Source: Flavobacteriaceae bacterium UBA1903
GTDB lineage: Bacteria > Bacteroidota > Bacteroidia > Flavobacteriales > Flavobacteriaceae
Assembly (NCBI GenBank): GCA_002337605.1
Contig: DDGL01000014.1
Span: forward strand, 62,001 to 126,000
Length of the DNA stretch: 64,000 bases
Reading direction: 5' to 3'
Shown here: one piece after another, positions 8,394-16,869 of the stretch
How positions within the stretch are numbered: the stretch's first letter is position 1
Layout of the letters: every line of letters starts with the position of its first letter
Position numbers and translations under genes: made by a program
The notes under the pieces: model-generated
Database searches by the model: none
Told to the model about the DNA's origin: nothing
The model's input: only the letters and a program-made list of their open reading frames with translations

Positions 8394-9254
8394 ATGAGAG
8401 TAATTTACCTACTTCTTCTTATTACAATAGTAAGCTGTTCAGAAAACAATAGCTTTGGAAAATACAATGAGTTAGAACAAAAAGCAATGTTGCAATTTAA
8501 AGGCAAAGAATTTGAAAAAGCACTATCAAATTTTGAGCAAGCAATTAATTTGAAACCAAAAGAAGATGTTTCAATATATTTCTACGCAACAGCTTCAGCC
8601 TTAAAAGCAGGAAAGAAAAATAAAGCCAAAGAATTGCTTATTGCTTCAATTCATAATACAAATGCTTCCAAAAGTTACTTTTTGAATTTCAATGAATTCA
8701 ACGAATTTCGAAATGAAGATATGTTTTCAGAAATTGAAGGAAACTATGACAGTCATATTTCAGAATTTTATAAAAATATCGAACATCCAGAAATTTATAG
8801 AGAAGTAGATAGTTTAATGAAATTAGACCAAGAATATCGAAATAATGGTAGCGAACGGAAAGAAATTTCGAGAATTGACTCTCTTAATATAAGCCGACTT
8901 ATCGAAATTACTAAAAAATATGGCTGGCAGAAAAAAGGTTGGTTGGTTTTATGGCATCAAAGAGGAACTTATGGAGAAGATAATTATGTATGGAATTTTT
9001 TCAAACCGCACATTGATAAAGAAATAAAAGAAGGAAAAATTAAAAGGAGTTTTTGGACAAATTTTGAGGAGGAAAAATCAATTAGGGAAAATAAACAACA
9101 AATCTATGGGTATTATTGGAATCAATTTGACGAATATCCATTAGTAGATATAGAAAATGTTGATAAAAGACGTGCAAAATTTGATATGCCACCACTTTGG
9201 TACTTAAATAGAGTTTATGGAATTGAATTACCAAGTGGGTATAAAAAACTGTAG
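8394..9254 (+). CDS. TPR-like lipoprotein with a DUF6624-like C-terminus
   Basis: The 286-residue protein has a lipoprotein signal (LLLITIVSC). A TPR-type helix pair follows at about residues 30-85 (KEFEKALSNFEQAINLKP). The C-terminal half (about 125-286) matches what I remember of DUF6624: a KKYGWQKKG stretch, YGYYWNQF, and a closing VDKRRAKF...PPLWYL pattern. That match is from memory. The gene is visibly richer in A+T than its neighbours, with strong use of AAA, GAA and ATT codons, which may mark acquisition from elsewhere. It is 29 bases from the protease-like gene downstream and probably cotranscribed with it. Confidence 0.7.
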   Translation: MRVIYLLLLITIVSCSENNSFGKYNELEQKAMLQFKGKEFEKALSNFEQAINLKPKEDVSIYFYATASALKAGKKNKAKELLIASIHNTNASKSYFLNFNEFNEFRNEDMFSEIEGNYDSHISEFYKNIEHPEIYREVDSLMKLDQEYRNNGSERKEISRIDSLNISRLIEITKKYGWQKKGWLVLWHQRGTYGEDNYVWNFFKPHIDKEIKEGKIKRSFWTNFEEEKSIRENKQQIYGYYWNQFDEYPLVDIENVDKRRAKFDMPPLWYLNRVYGIELPSGYKKL

Positions 9255-9283
9255 TTAACAACAATTTTTGAGTAGAAAATAAT

Positions 9284-10459
9284 ATGAAATACATCCTTCT
9301 TCTTTTTGCAAGTACGATCCTAAGTCATGGAAACCTCCCTGAACAGAGCATAGTACTTAACGATAGCGGAACAATGCCTTTTGAACTTATTAAAGAAAAA
9401 ATAATTATTCCAGTACAGATAGGTGGCAACACCTATAAATTTCTTGTGGATACTGGTGGTATTTTTGAAATTTCAGAAGAGCTTCAAAACCTATTTAATT
9501 TTAAACAAAAAGAGGCTATTACTATAGTAGATATCAATAGAAATGAAACTATAGTAGAAAGAGTGGTCGTTCCAGAAATAAAACTCGGTGACTGGTCTTT
9601 TAAAAACCGAAACGCCATAGTAAGTGACCTGCATCATACATATCCTTACAGTTGTTTCGAACTGGACGGAATGATTGGAAGAGACTTCTTTGACAACGTT
9701 TTACTACATTTTGATTATGCATCAAGCACCTTCCGTATCACTAAAAACACGAACGCTATTGCACTTAATACATCAAATAGAACCAAACTCAAATTAAGCA
9801 AAAGAGGATTGCCCGATATAAAGTTAAAAGTGAATGGCAAAACTGAATACATTGAATTTGATTCGGGCTCAGGAGATTTTTACAGCCCCAGAACCTCGGA
9901 CGTAGAAAAAAGAGTAGACAAGAGTGATAAAGATGATATCCTTACATTTCAGGGAAAGTTTTCTTTTGGCGTAACCATGGATACTATTAAAACTTCCCAT
10001 AGATACATCGAAAAAGTTAAAAGCTTTCAAATTGCGAATACAACCTTTCATAATTTCTACTCACAATTTTCGAAAGTAAGTGCCGCCCGGATAGGTGCAG
10101 CAATTTTAAAATATGGCAAAGTAACGCTCGACTATAAAAACGGGTGGTTCTATTACGAGCCTTATGCAAAAAACCAGACGATAGACCCCTTAAAAACATT
10201 CGGGTTTGATGTTGCCATTGAGGATGGAGCGTATACTGTGAAATATATTTTGAAAGGATCTGCTGCCGATACTCTGGGATTACGCTCTGGAAGCACTATA
10301 CTAATGCTAGATACTACTGCTACCCAGAATATTTCAGAAGACTGTGAAGGATACTTATATGGCTATCCCTATAAGGATAAAGAAATAATTAAAGTTACAT
10401 TTCTGGACGAGCAAGGCAATGAAAAGTCTATTGAGTTGAATTCTAAAATTTATAGGTAA
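9284..10459 (+). CDS. Secreted retropepsin-like aspartyl protease with a PDZ-like domain
   Basis: The 391-residue protein has a signal peptide (about 1-17) and then two aspartyl protease-like lobes. The first has the active-site-type FLVDTGG near residue 46, the second FDSGSGDF near 195. The C-terminal 90 residues look like a PDZ domain: YILKGSAADTLGLRSG followed by an Ile/Leu-rich strand. Such proteins are common in Bacteroidota and are presumed periplasmic proteases, though few have been characterised. The second motif reads DSG, which is still acceptable for the family. It follows the TPR lipoprotein closely. Confidence 0.82.
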   Translation: MKYILLLFASTILSHGNLPEQSIVLNDSGTMPFELIKEKIIIPVQIGGNTYKFLVDTGGIFEISEELQNLFNFKQKEAITIVDINRNETIVERVVVPEIKLGDWSFKNRNAIVSDLHHTYPYSCFELDGMIGRDFFDNVLLHFDYASSTFRITKNTNAIALNTSNRTKLKLSKRGLPDIKLKVNGKTEYIEFDSGSGDFYSPRTSDVEKRVDKSDKDDILTFQGKFSFGVTMDTIKTSHRYIEKVKSFQIANTTFHNFYSQFSKVSAARIGAAILKYGKVTLDYKNGWFYYEPYAKNQTIDPLKTFGFDVAIEDGAYTVKYILKGSAADTLGLRSGSTILMLDTTATQNISEDCEGYLYGYPYKDKEIIKVTFLDEQGNEKSIELNSKIYR

Positions 10460-10590
10460 GAAAAAAAACGAAGCTAAAACTAATTTTAACTTTTTCAGAA
10501 AAAATTATAGACTTTTGTAACCTTTTGTCTATTTACTACGTATAATTACATGCTGCACAACGTAGCACACTCAAAATCTTACAAACCTAA

Positions 10591-11454
10591 ATGAGACAAC
10601 TCAAGATTACAAAGCAGGTTACTAACAGAGAAACTGCATCTCTGGACAAGTACTTGCAAGAGATTGGCAAAGTAGACCTTATTACCGCAGACGAGGAAGT
10701 AGAATTGGCACAAAAGATCAAGGCCGGCGATCAGCGCGCACTTGAAAAATTAGCAAAAGCCAATTTACGTTTCGTAGTATCGGTAGCTAAGCAATACCAG
10801 AATCAAGGACTTACGCTTCCAGATCTTATTAATGAAGGAAACTTAGGACTTATTAAAGCGGCACAACGTTTTGATGAGACACGTGGTTTCAAATTTATTT
10901 CATACGCTGTTTGGTGGATCAGACAATCTATCCTTCAGGCATTGGCCGAACAATCCCGTATTGTGAGACTTCCGTTAAACAAAATTGGAAGTATTAACAA
11001 GATTAATAAAACATTTGCTTTTTTAGAGCAAGCCCATGAACGTCCGCCTTCTGCAGAAGAAATTGCAAAAGAGCTGGATATGACCATTAACGACGTGAAA
11101 GAGAGCATGAAAAACTCTGGTCGTCACGTCTCTATGGATGCTCCTTTGGTAGAAGGTGAAGACAGTAACCTGTACGATGTCCTTCGAAGTGGAGAATCTC
11201 CAAATCCAGACCGTACGCTATTACACGAATCTTTACGTACCGAAATTGAGCGCGCACTGGAAACCCTTACACCCCGGGAAGCAGACGTAGTACGCTTGTA
11301 TTTTGGACTGGGAGACCAGAACCCTATGACACTGGAAGAAATTGGAGAAACCTTCGATCTTACCCGTGAGCGTGTACGTCAGATCAAGGAAAAAGCGATC
11401 CGAAGATTAAAGCATACTTCTAGAAGTAAAATTCTAAAAACCTATTTGGGATAG
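10591..11454 (+). CDS. rpoD: Primary RNA polymerase sigma factor RpoD
   Basis: This 287-residue sigma-70 is the short form used as housekeeping sigma in Bacteroidota, without region 1.1. It has region 1.2 (ETASLDKYLQEIGK), region 2 with LRFVVSVAKQYQNQGL and the -10-recognising AVWWIRQSILQAL, region 3, and region 4 with READVVRLYFGLG and the helix-turn-helix LEEIGETFDLTRERVRQIK. In this phylum it reads the -33/-7 promoter type seen elsewhere in this window. The 131 bases upstream (10460-10590) carry no gene. A terminator follows at 11596. Confidence 0.97.
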   Translation: MRQLKITKQVTNRETASLDKYLQEIGKVDLITADEEVELAQKIKAGDQRALEKLAKANLRFVVSVAKQYQNQGLTLPDLINEGNLGLIKAAQRFDETRGFKFISYAVWWIRQSILQALAEQSRIVRLPLNKIGSINKINKTFAFLEQAHERPPSAEEIAKELDMTINDVKESMKNSGRHVSMDAPLVEGEDSNLYDVLRSGESPNPDRTLLHESLRTEIERALETLTPREADVVRLYFGLGDQNPMTLEEIGETFDLTRERVRQIKEKAIRRLKHTSRSKILKTYLG

Positions 11455-11500
11455 CGCATATCCCGCTTCAATTCGCAACAGCGGCACTACTATTTAATAT

Positions 11501-11530
11501 AGTCGCAGGCTGAGGAGAGTCGAAGCCAAG
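11501..11530 (-). repeat. Dispersed intergenic repeat, copy A
   Basis: Read on the minus strand, 11504-11530 differs from the element at 45850-45876 at only 2 of 27 positions. Both contain GGCTTCGACTC and CTCAGCCTGCG. It lies after rpoD within a stretch (11455-11886) that otherwise holds a short stem-loop (TTTCTGC/GCAGAAA, 11548-11565), the rpoD terminator and the rpe promoter, and no gene. Confidence 0.7.
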
Positions 11531-11595
11531 AGTACGACAGTATCAGTTTTCTGCAACTGCAGAAACGTAACTGTTCGTTTTTTGATTGATGAATG

Positions 11596-11624
11596 ACCTC
11601 CGGCTGATTACCGGAGGTTTTTTT
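11596..11624 (+). terminator. Rho-independent terminator of rpoD
   Basis: ACCTCCGG (11596-11603) and CCGGAGGT (11611-11618) form a perfect 8-bp stem with a 7-base loop, followed by a run of T. Confidence 0.85.
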
Positions 11625-11858
11625 GTTTATTCGATTGATTTTTAAAAAATTAACTTTCAAATTAGACATGTAACCTTGCAGCTAATAATCTAAGCTTAGT
11701 TGCTTGCAATTGCAATAAGACAGAATTTATTTCATCCGCGGTAAAGGGAAGGTGGATTTTAGCGGAAAGAATGATAATTGAAATATAAAAAATTAATCGC
11801 TAAAATTCGGAAGGGTTACCTTCGTAGTTTTAAACCCACAAACTTTTAAACTTATCAC

Positions 11859-11866
11859 TACCTTTG
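11859..11866 (+). promoter_or_regulatory. Predicted -7 box for rpe
   Basis: TACCTTTG matches the Bacteroidota consensus TAnnTTTG and ends 20 bases before the rpe ATG. A clear -33 TTG is not visible at the usual distance. Confidence 0.5.
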
Positions 11867-11886
11867 CAAAAACAATCTTACGTCTT

Positions 11887-12546
11887 ATGAGCCAAACACT
11901 AATTGCCCCATCCATTCTAGCTGCAGATTTTGCCAACCTACAACGCGATGTAGAACTTGTAAATAACAGCCAGGCAGATTGGTTTCATATAGATATCATG
12001 GACGGCGTTTTTGTTCCTAATATTTCTTTCGGGATGCCAGTGCTGGAAGCTATAACACGCCACGCCCAAAAAACCATCGACGTACACTTAATGATTGTAG
12101 ACCCGGATCGATATATAAAAGCCTTTGCAGCTTTGGGGGCTAACGTACTCACTGTGCATTACGAAGCCTGCACACACCTTCACCGCACACTTCAGGCGAT
12201 CAAGGCAGAAGGAATGCAAGCAGGTGTAGCTTTAAACCCTCATACCAGTATCTCCTTACTGGAAGACACCATTCAAGATATAGATCTGGTTTGCCTGATG
12301 AGTGTAAATCCAGGTTTTGGCGGTCAAAGTTTTATTGAAAACACCTACACTAAAGTACGTGCTCTTAAAAAATTAATAACTGAAAAAGGCGCATCCACTA
12401 AAATTGAAATAGACGGGGGGGTAACCAACAAAAATGCTTTGCAATTAAAAGAAGCTGGTGCCGATGTTTTAGTTGCCGGAAGCTATGTCTTTAAAGCTGA
12501 AAACCCTACTGAGACCATTGCCGGATTGAAAGAAATAGTAGCCTAA
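11887..12546 (+). CDS. rpe: Ribulose-phosphate 3-epimerase
   Basis: Rpe interconverts ribulose 5-phosphate and xylulose 5-phosphate in the pentose phosphate pathway. The 219-residue TIM barrel has the metal and catalytic motifs in order: HIDIMDG (His34, Asp36), DVHLMI (His67), SVNPGFGGQSF and EIDGGV with the catalytic Asp near 176. Length is standard for the family. It has its own predicted promoter and stands between rpoD and an AraC-type gene. Confidence 0.97.
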   Translation: MSQTLIAPSILAADFANLQRDVELVNNSQADWFHIDIMDGVFVPNISFGMPVLEAITRHAQKTIDVHLMIVDPDRYIKAFAALGANVLTVHYEACTHLHRTLQAIKAEGMQAGVALNPHTSISLLEDTIQDIDLVCLMSVNPGFGGQSFIENTYTKVRALKKLITEKGASTKIEIDGGVTNKNALQLKEAGADVLVAGSYVFKAENPTETIAGLKEIVA

Positions 12547-12582
12547 AAGGAGTCTTGTTTTATAATTCAAGACCACAATAAG

Positions 12583-12613
12583 TTGCGACCACTATCCTGA
12601 CGGTTTATATTTG
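12583..12613 (+). promoter_or_regulatory. Full -33/-7 promoter touching a start codon
   Basis: TTG at 12583-12585, a 20-base spacer and TATATTTG at 12606-12613 fit the Bacteroidota promoter TTG-N19/20-TAnnTTTG almost perfectly. The ATG of the next gene is at 12617, so the expected transcription start falls on or next to the first base of the start codon. This suggests a leaderless mRNA. Confidence 0.6.
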
Positions 12614-12616
12614 TGT

Positions 12617-13708
12617 ATGCAACAGCACCCTTCTTTCGATACCTGGACCGCTGGATTTCTCATTGCAGTAGCTATGGGGCTTTTTTTAAGTGTACTCCTG
12701 TTAAGTACTAAAAATAAGAAATCGTACCCAATAGCATTTTTTGTACTGGCTTTTGCAGCTATTTTATTTCAATATGTACTCTACTGGACAGGGTATCAAT
12801 ATGTTTTTCCTTATTTCATTATGGTGCCCCCCTTGTGCTATTATCTCACGGGGCCTTTGCTTTACTGGTATTTTTTAAACCTGTACCAAAAACCAATACC
12901 TAAAACATTTGCATTTCATTTTATTCCTGCCTGTATTGTTTTTTGTATCTATTTACTCATGCTTTTTCGTAATACGCTGGGAACACAATTCAGTATTCCA
13001 TTTATAAGGCTGTCTAGCAACCAGTGGTTTATAGCCACACATATGGTAGCGTATTTTTTAGTGCTAAAATTCTCATTTGTAAAACTCAAGGATGCTACCT
13101 CCGAATTTAAAACAATACGCACCAACTGGGCAAAGATCTTAACGTGGCTCTATGGTATTTTTATTATAGCCTACCTCTCCTACTATATTTTAGTGAATTT
13201 TTCATTTTTTAATGACGAATGGGATTATGCTATTTCCATAATGATGACCTTAAGCATATACACAATTGGCTATTTTATTTTCAAAGAGCCGAAAGTTTTT
13301 GACGGGGAGTTCTATGCGGAAGTCTTCCTGCCAAATGTTTCCAAAGCAGAAAGTCTGGAAGACCAGCTATTGGACGAGCTCTACAAAAAAATTACCACCT
13401 ATATGGTTCAAAAAAAACCGTACTTACACAATGAACTACGCCTGGCAAACCTCGCCGATCAATTAGATTTTTCTACACACGTACTCTCAAAAGTCATTAA
13501 CCAAGGATCCGGGGGAAACTTCAACAATTTTGTAAATAAATACCGGTTAGAAGCTGCTGAAAGTTTACTAAAAGAAGACCCGGCAGCCTCTATAAAAACT
13601 ATTTATTTTGATGTGGGCTTTAATAGCAAAGCAGCCTTTTATACAGCCTTTAAAGAAAAACATCAGTGTACACCACTACAGTACCGGCAAGGTGTAAAGC
13701 TCTCGTAA
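12617..13708 (+). CDS. Membrane-anchored AraC-family transcriptional regulator
   Basis: The 363-residue protein has an N-terminal membrane domain of about seven hydrophobic segments (to about residue 225) and a C-terminal AraC/XylS DNA-binding domain (about 255-363). The latter has ELRLANLADQLDFSTHVLS as first helix-turn-helix, and IYFDVGFNSKAAFYTAF with CTPLQYR as the second. This layout is common in flavobacteria; a membrane-sensed ligand is likely but unknown. ATG at 12617 is preferred; the TTG two codons earlier lies inside the predicted -7 box. No target is evident, although the secreted propeller gene just downstream is a candidate. Confidence 0.88.
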   Translation: MQQHPSFDTWTAGFLIAVAMGLFLSVLLLSTKNKKSYPIAFFVLAFAAILFQYVLYWTGYQYVFPYFIMVPPLCYYLTGPLLYWYFLNLYQKPIPKTFAFHFIPACIVFCIYLLMLFRNTLGTQFSIPFIRLSSNQWFIATHMVAYFLVLKFSFVKLKDATSEFKTIRTNWAKILTWLYGIFIIAYLSYYILVNFSFFNDEWDYAISIMMTLSIYTIGYFIFKEPKVFDGEFYAEVFLPNVSKAESLEDQLLDELYKKITTYMVQKKPYLHNELRLANLADQLDFSTHVLSKVINQGSGGNFNNFVNKYRLEAAESLLKEDPAASIKTIYFDVGFNSKAAFYTAFKEKHQCTPLQYRQGVKLS

Positions 13709-13740
13709 TTTATAAATTACAGCGTATGGAATTATAATTC
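13705..13740. repeat. Two adjacent palindromes after the AraC gene
   Basis: GTAATTTATAAATTAC (13705-13720) and GAATTATAATTC (13729-13740) are perfect palindromes. The first overlaps the stop codon of the AraC gene. They may be a weak terminator or regulator binding sites before the gene at 13800. Confidence 0.35.
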
Positions 13741-13799
13741 TGAACCCGTTTCACAAATAACATGTAGACATTAGCTCTATACTAATTCTTAAAAATTAT

Positions 13800-14921
13800 A
13801 TGATGAAACAATTACACGCACTTGCCATAGTCATGGCACTCTCAATTTCTACTTCGCTACTGGCACAAGATGTTAAAATCTATGTAAGCGATGCAGAGAA
13901 CTTCGCACCTAATACAGGTAAAATTCTACAATACGATCTGGATGGTAGTAATGCCATAACTTTTATTGACGAAGAAATAAGCTGGCCCCAGGATATTGTT
14001 TTTCTGGCAGATCAGAACGTGGTACTTATTTCCAATCTAAACTCCAACAGAATTACTAAATACAATGCCACAACAGGCTCTTTTATCGAAGACTTCGCCA
14101 CCGTAGCTGGCGGCCCTACCCGTATGAAAATTGGTTCGGATAATCTTCTCTATGTTTTACAATGGAGTGCCACAGATAATAAAGTGTTGCGATTTCAGCT
14201 TGACGGAACCCCGCTTGGTGAATATACAGACACAGGCGTACCAAGAAGTATTGGGATGGACTGGGACAGCGACGGCAACTTGTACGTATCTTCCTTTTCA
14301 CAAGGCAATGTTACCAGGTTTGACCCTTCTTGTGACTCTATGGGGGAATTTGTGGATAACACCGAATTATCAGGCCCTACCAACATCTATCTGGATGCCA
14401 GTGATAATTTATTTGTATTCGATTGGAACGATGGAGATATAGAGCAATACAATGCCACAGGAATGCACACAGGTACTTTTATTGATGGATTGGGACAAGT
14501 GGAAGGGGTAGATTTTCTTCCCAATGGAAATATTCTGCTGGGTAATGGTTCCACTGCTGAAATAAAACAATACCTCCCTAACGGTACGTTTTTTGAAAAT
14601 ACAGTAGAATCCGGGGCTGGCGGACTCCAACAACCCAACGCTGTAATTCTATTTGATCGCACTACCTTGGGAAACGATGAGTTGGAGGCGGCTTCTACTA
14701 TTCTGGTCACTCCCTCAATAGGTTCTCGTTTTGCAATAAACAGGTCCAATTTTACAGGCAGTGAATTGCTTTCGGTATATGATATTTCGGGAAGGTTGGT
14801 AGGCACCTTGGATACTGAAGAAACAATCTGGGATGCAGGAAACCACTCCGAGGGGCTGTACTTCGTAGTTCAATGGAATGGAACTACCAAAACAACACAA
14901 AAAATAATTGTAAAAAAATAG
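13800..14921 (+). CDS. Secreted beta-propeller protein with type IX sorting domain
   Basis: The 373-residue protein has a signal peptide ending near SLLAQ (about residue 23). Repeated segments of about 40 residues follow, such as KIYVSDAENFAPNTGKILQY and NLFVFDWNDGDIEQYN, typical of NHL/SMP-30-like six-bladed propellers. The last 75 residues are a type IX secretion C-terminal domain: LLSVYDISGRLVGTL, EGLYFVVQW and the closing basic KIIVKK. It should be exported across the outer membrane by the type IX system. The ligand or substrate is unknown. ATG at 13800 is followed by a second ATG, either of which may start it. A terminator follows at 14942. Confidence 0.85.
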   Translation: MMKQLHALAIVMALSISTSLLAQDVKIYVSDAENFAPNTGKILQYDLDGSNAITFIDEEISWPQDIVFLADQNVVLISNLNSNRITKYNATTGSFIEDFATVAGGPTRMKIGSDNLLYVLQWSATDNKVLRFQLDGTPLGEYTDTGVPRSIGMDWDSDGNLYVSSFSQGNVTRFDPSCDSMGEFVDNTELSGPTNIYLDASDNLFVFDWNDGDIEQYNATGMHTGTFIDGLGQVEGVDFLPNGNILLGNGSTAEIKQYLPNGTFFENTVESGAGGLQQPNAVILFDRTTLGNDELEAASTILVTPSIGSRFAINRSNFTGSELLSVYDISGRLVGTLDTEETIWDAGNHSEGLYFVVQWNGTTKTTQKIIVKK

Positions 14922-14941
14922 GTTTAGTTAATGTCTGCAAG

Positions 14942-14970
14942 AGCCTGTTCTCATTTGGGAGCGGGCTTTT
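14942..14970 (+). terminator. Terminator of the beta-propeller gene
   Basis: AGCCTGTTCTC (14942-14952) pairs along all 11 positions with GGGAGCGGGCT (14957-14967), using three G-U pairs, with an ATTT loop and a short T tract. It lies only 18 bases before the start of the next gene. Confidence 0.8.
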
Positions 14971-14972
14971 GT

Positions 14973-14980
14973 TATCTTTG
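14973..14980 (+). promoter_or_regulatory. Predicted -7 box next to the flavoprotein start
   Basis: TATCTTTG matches TAnnTTTG. It immediately follows the preceding terminator and lies 4 bases before the ATG at 14985, again implying little or no 5' leader. No good -33 TTG is seen. Confidence 0.45.
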
Positions 14981-14984
14981 CGTT

Positions 14985-15953
14985 ATGGTAACAACAGAAG
15001 TTCTTATTATTGGCGCTGGCCCCATTGGTATCGCATGTGCATTGGCCTGCAAGAAACAACAATTGGAGTATATAGTTTTAGAAAAAGGAGCACTTACTAA
15101 TTCGCTTTTCAACTATCCCTTGAATATGAATTTCTTCTCTACTTCTGATAAGCTGGAGATTGCAAACATTCCTTTTATTAGTAAAGATGCCAAACCTGGA
15201 AGAGATGAAGCACTAGAGTACTATCGAAGAGTAGTAACTTCAAGCAACTTGAATATTAGACTGTTTGAAAAAGTATGTTCTGTTGAAAAAGAGGAAGGAC
15301 GCTTTCATATTACTTCAGAAAAACAAAGCTATACCGCTCAAAATGTCATTGTTGCTACAGGTTTTTACGACATTCCGAAATTGTTAAACGTTCCCGGGGA
15401 AGACCTCCCAAAAGTGACACATTATTACAAAGAAGCCCACCCGTATGTATTACAAAAAAACATTGTGGTAGGTGCCAGTAATAGTTCTGTAGATGCTGCA
15501 TTAGAAATCTGGAGAAAAGGTGGCGAAGTTACTATGATCGTCCGCAGCAAATCTATTGGAGAACGGGTTAAATACTGGGTAAAACCAGACATTGAAAACC
15601 GCATACAAGAAGGCAGCATTTCTGCGTATTTTGAAGCTGAAATTTCAGAAATCAAAGAGACAGAAGTTATCATTACAACCCCGCAAGGAACCAAAACAAT
15701 TCCCAATAATTTTGTCATTGCCCTGACTGGCTATCGCCCCAATTTTGAGTTTTTGGAAAGGATAGGAATTCAGCTTTCCGAAGACAAGAATATCCCAACC
15801 TATAACGAGGAAACAATGGAAAGTAATGTAAAAGGTTTGTATCTGGCAGGGGTAATTTGTGGCGGCATGGAAACCCACAAATGGTTTATCGAAAATTCGA
15901 GAATACACGCCAAGCGCATAGCAAAACACATTTCAGAAAAAAAGGCCTCTTAA
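14985..15953 (+). CDS. YpdA-like FAD-dependent disulfide reductase
   Basis: The 322-residue flavoprotein has an FAD-binding IIGAGPIG at residues 8-15, a VATGFYDIP segment near 125, a second nucleotide-binding VVGASNSSVDAA near 162, and the closing KGLYLAGVICGG motif. It resembles YpdA, the putative bacillithiol disulfide reductase; no thioredoxin-reductase CxxC is present, as expected for that family. The frame stays open upstream to 14931, but that stretch overlaps the previous terminator and homologues begin just before the Rossmann motif, so ATG 14985 is used. Its stop overlaps by four bases the stop of the convergent peptidase gene. Confidence 0.8.
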   Translation: MVTTEVLIIGAGPIGIACALACKKQQLEYIVLEKGALTNSLFNYPLNMNFFSTSDKLEIANIPFISKDAKPGRDEALEYYRRVVTSSNLNIRLFEKVCSVEKEEGRFHITSEKQSYTAQNVIVATGFYDIPKLLNVPGEDLPKVTHYYKEAHPYVLQKNIVVGASNSSVDAALEIWRKGGEVTMIVRSKSIGERVKYWVKPDIENRIQEGSISAYFEAEISEIKETEVIITTPQGTKTIPNNFVIALTGYRPNFEFLERIGIQLSEDKNIPTYNEETMESNVKGLYLAGVICGGMETHKWFIENSRIHAKRIAKHISEKKAS

Positions 15954-16786
15954 TAGCCTGCAAAGCGAAAGTTCAAAAGTTTTTGAGTGTGCTCGTACAG
16001 CTGTGGAAAATGAGCCTTGAAATCGGTTGGAGATTCTATAAAATATTCGGCTAACACTGCCATAAATTCATATTGATTTGTAAATGCATACGCTCTGAAA
16101 TAACTTGTTTCGTCCAGTTTATCTTTTACATCCTGATGTGTTAATCGCTTTAAAATATTCTGAAACTGTTTGGTAAATCGTGCCGCATCCAGGTCCCTGC
16201 TCTTTCGGGCTTCCAATTGCATGGCGTGCATAAACTCGTGGATTCCCAGGTTTAGGTTATCATCGGTAATACGGTAGCCTTTTTCAAAATCTTTCCACGA
16301 GAGCACCAATGCTTTTTCACGCGGGTTAAATTCGCCTTTGTGATGGTGGTCGTTCATGGTGCTGTAAAATTCATCCGGATAAATAAGCACATAATCAATT
16401 AATGAGTATTCGTAATGTTTTCTTCCAAAACTAAGCATACAACCTACAGCCGCAATAAGGACTTTCATCCGGTCTGTAACCTCTAAATTTTCACGTCCTA
16501 CAAACTTTTTATCAGCTATAAAAGTGGCTATTCTGTGCCTGAATTGTCTTTTGTGCTTTTTGGAGAGGAGCTTGTAAAAATGAAACTCGGTTGCCAAGAT
16601 GTGTTCTTGTTCTTTTGATATCTCTTTATACACCAGATAGTGACGGAATAAAGGTTTATCGAAAGAACCACTATACCAGTTCTCAAAAATCCTGAAAAGA
16701 AACAAACCAAAACCAAGCAACACAATTGCGTAGGCATAGGGCGCCAACCACAAGGTGTCTTCAACTGTTTGAAGTAGGTAGATCAT
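15950..16786 (-). CDS. MtfA-like zinc metallopeptidase (M90-type)
   Basis: The 278-residue protein has one N-terminal membrane segment (about 17-32) and a soluble domain resembling MtfA/DgsA-anti-repressor peptidases. The zinc motif HEFMH is at 183-187, and a further Glu-rich segment (QYEFMAVLAEYFIE, near 236-250) provides the likely third ligand. The DYVLIYPDEF strand is also a family feature. The N-terminal anchor places the domain at the inner membrane, with orientation not determined. In Enterobacteriaceae MtfA acts on the glucose regulator Mlc; that role is not expected here. Converges with the flavoprotein gene. Confidence 0.78.
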   Translation of the reverse strand: MIYLLQTVEDTLWLAPYAYAIVLLGFGLFLFRIFENWYSGSFDKPLFRHYLVYKEISKEQEHILATEFHFYKLLSKKHKRQFRHRIATFIADKKFVGRENLEVTDRMKVLIAAVGCMLSFGRKHYEYSLIDYVLIYPDEFYSTMNDHHHKGEFNPREKALVLSWKDFEKGYRITDDNLNLGIHEFMHAMQLEARKSRDLDAARFTKQFQNILKRLTHQDVKDKLDETSYFRAYAFTNQYEFMAVLAEYFIESPTDFKAHFPQLYEHTQKLLNFRFAGY

Positions 16787-16869
16787 ATAGATTTGGGTGC
16801 TGTTTTTTGGTTCGTTGCAGACACTACATCACAATGTATTATAAGCTAACGTTTTAAGTATCTGTATTA

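Noticed and set aside
14931..14984. N-terminal extension of the YpdA-like flavoprotein
   Set aside because: It runs through the terminator of the previous gene and precedes the Rossmann motif by too much.
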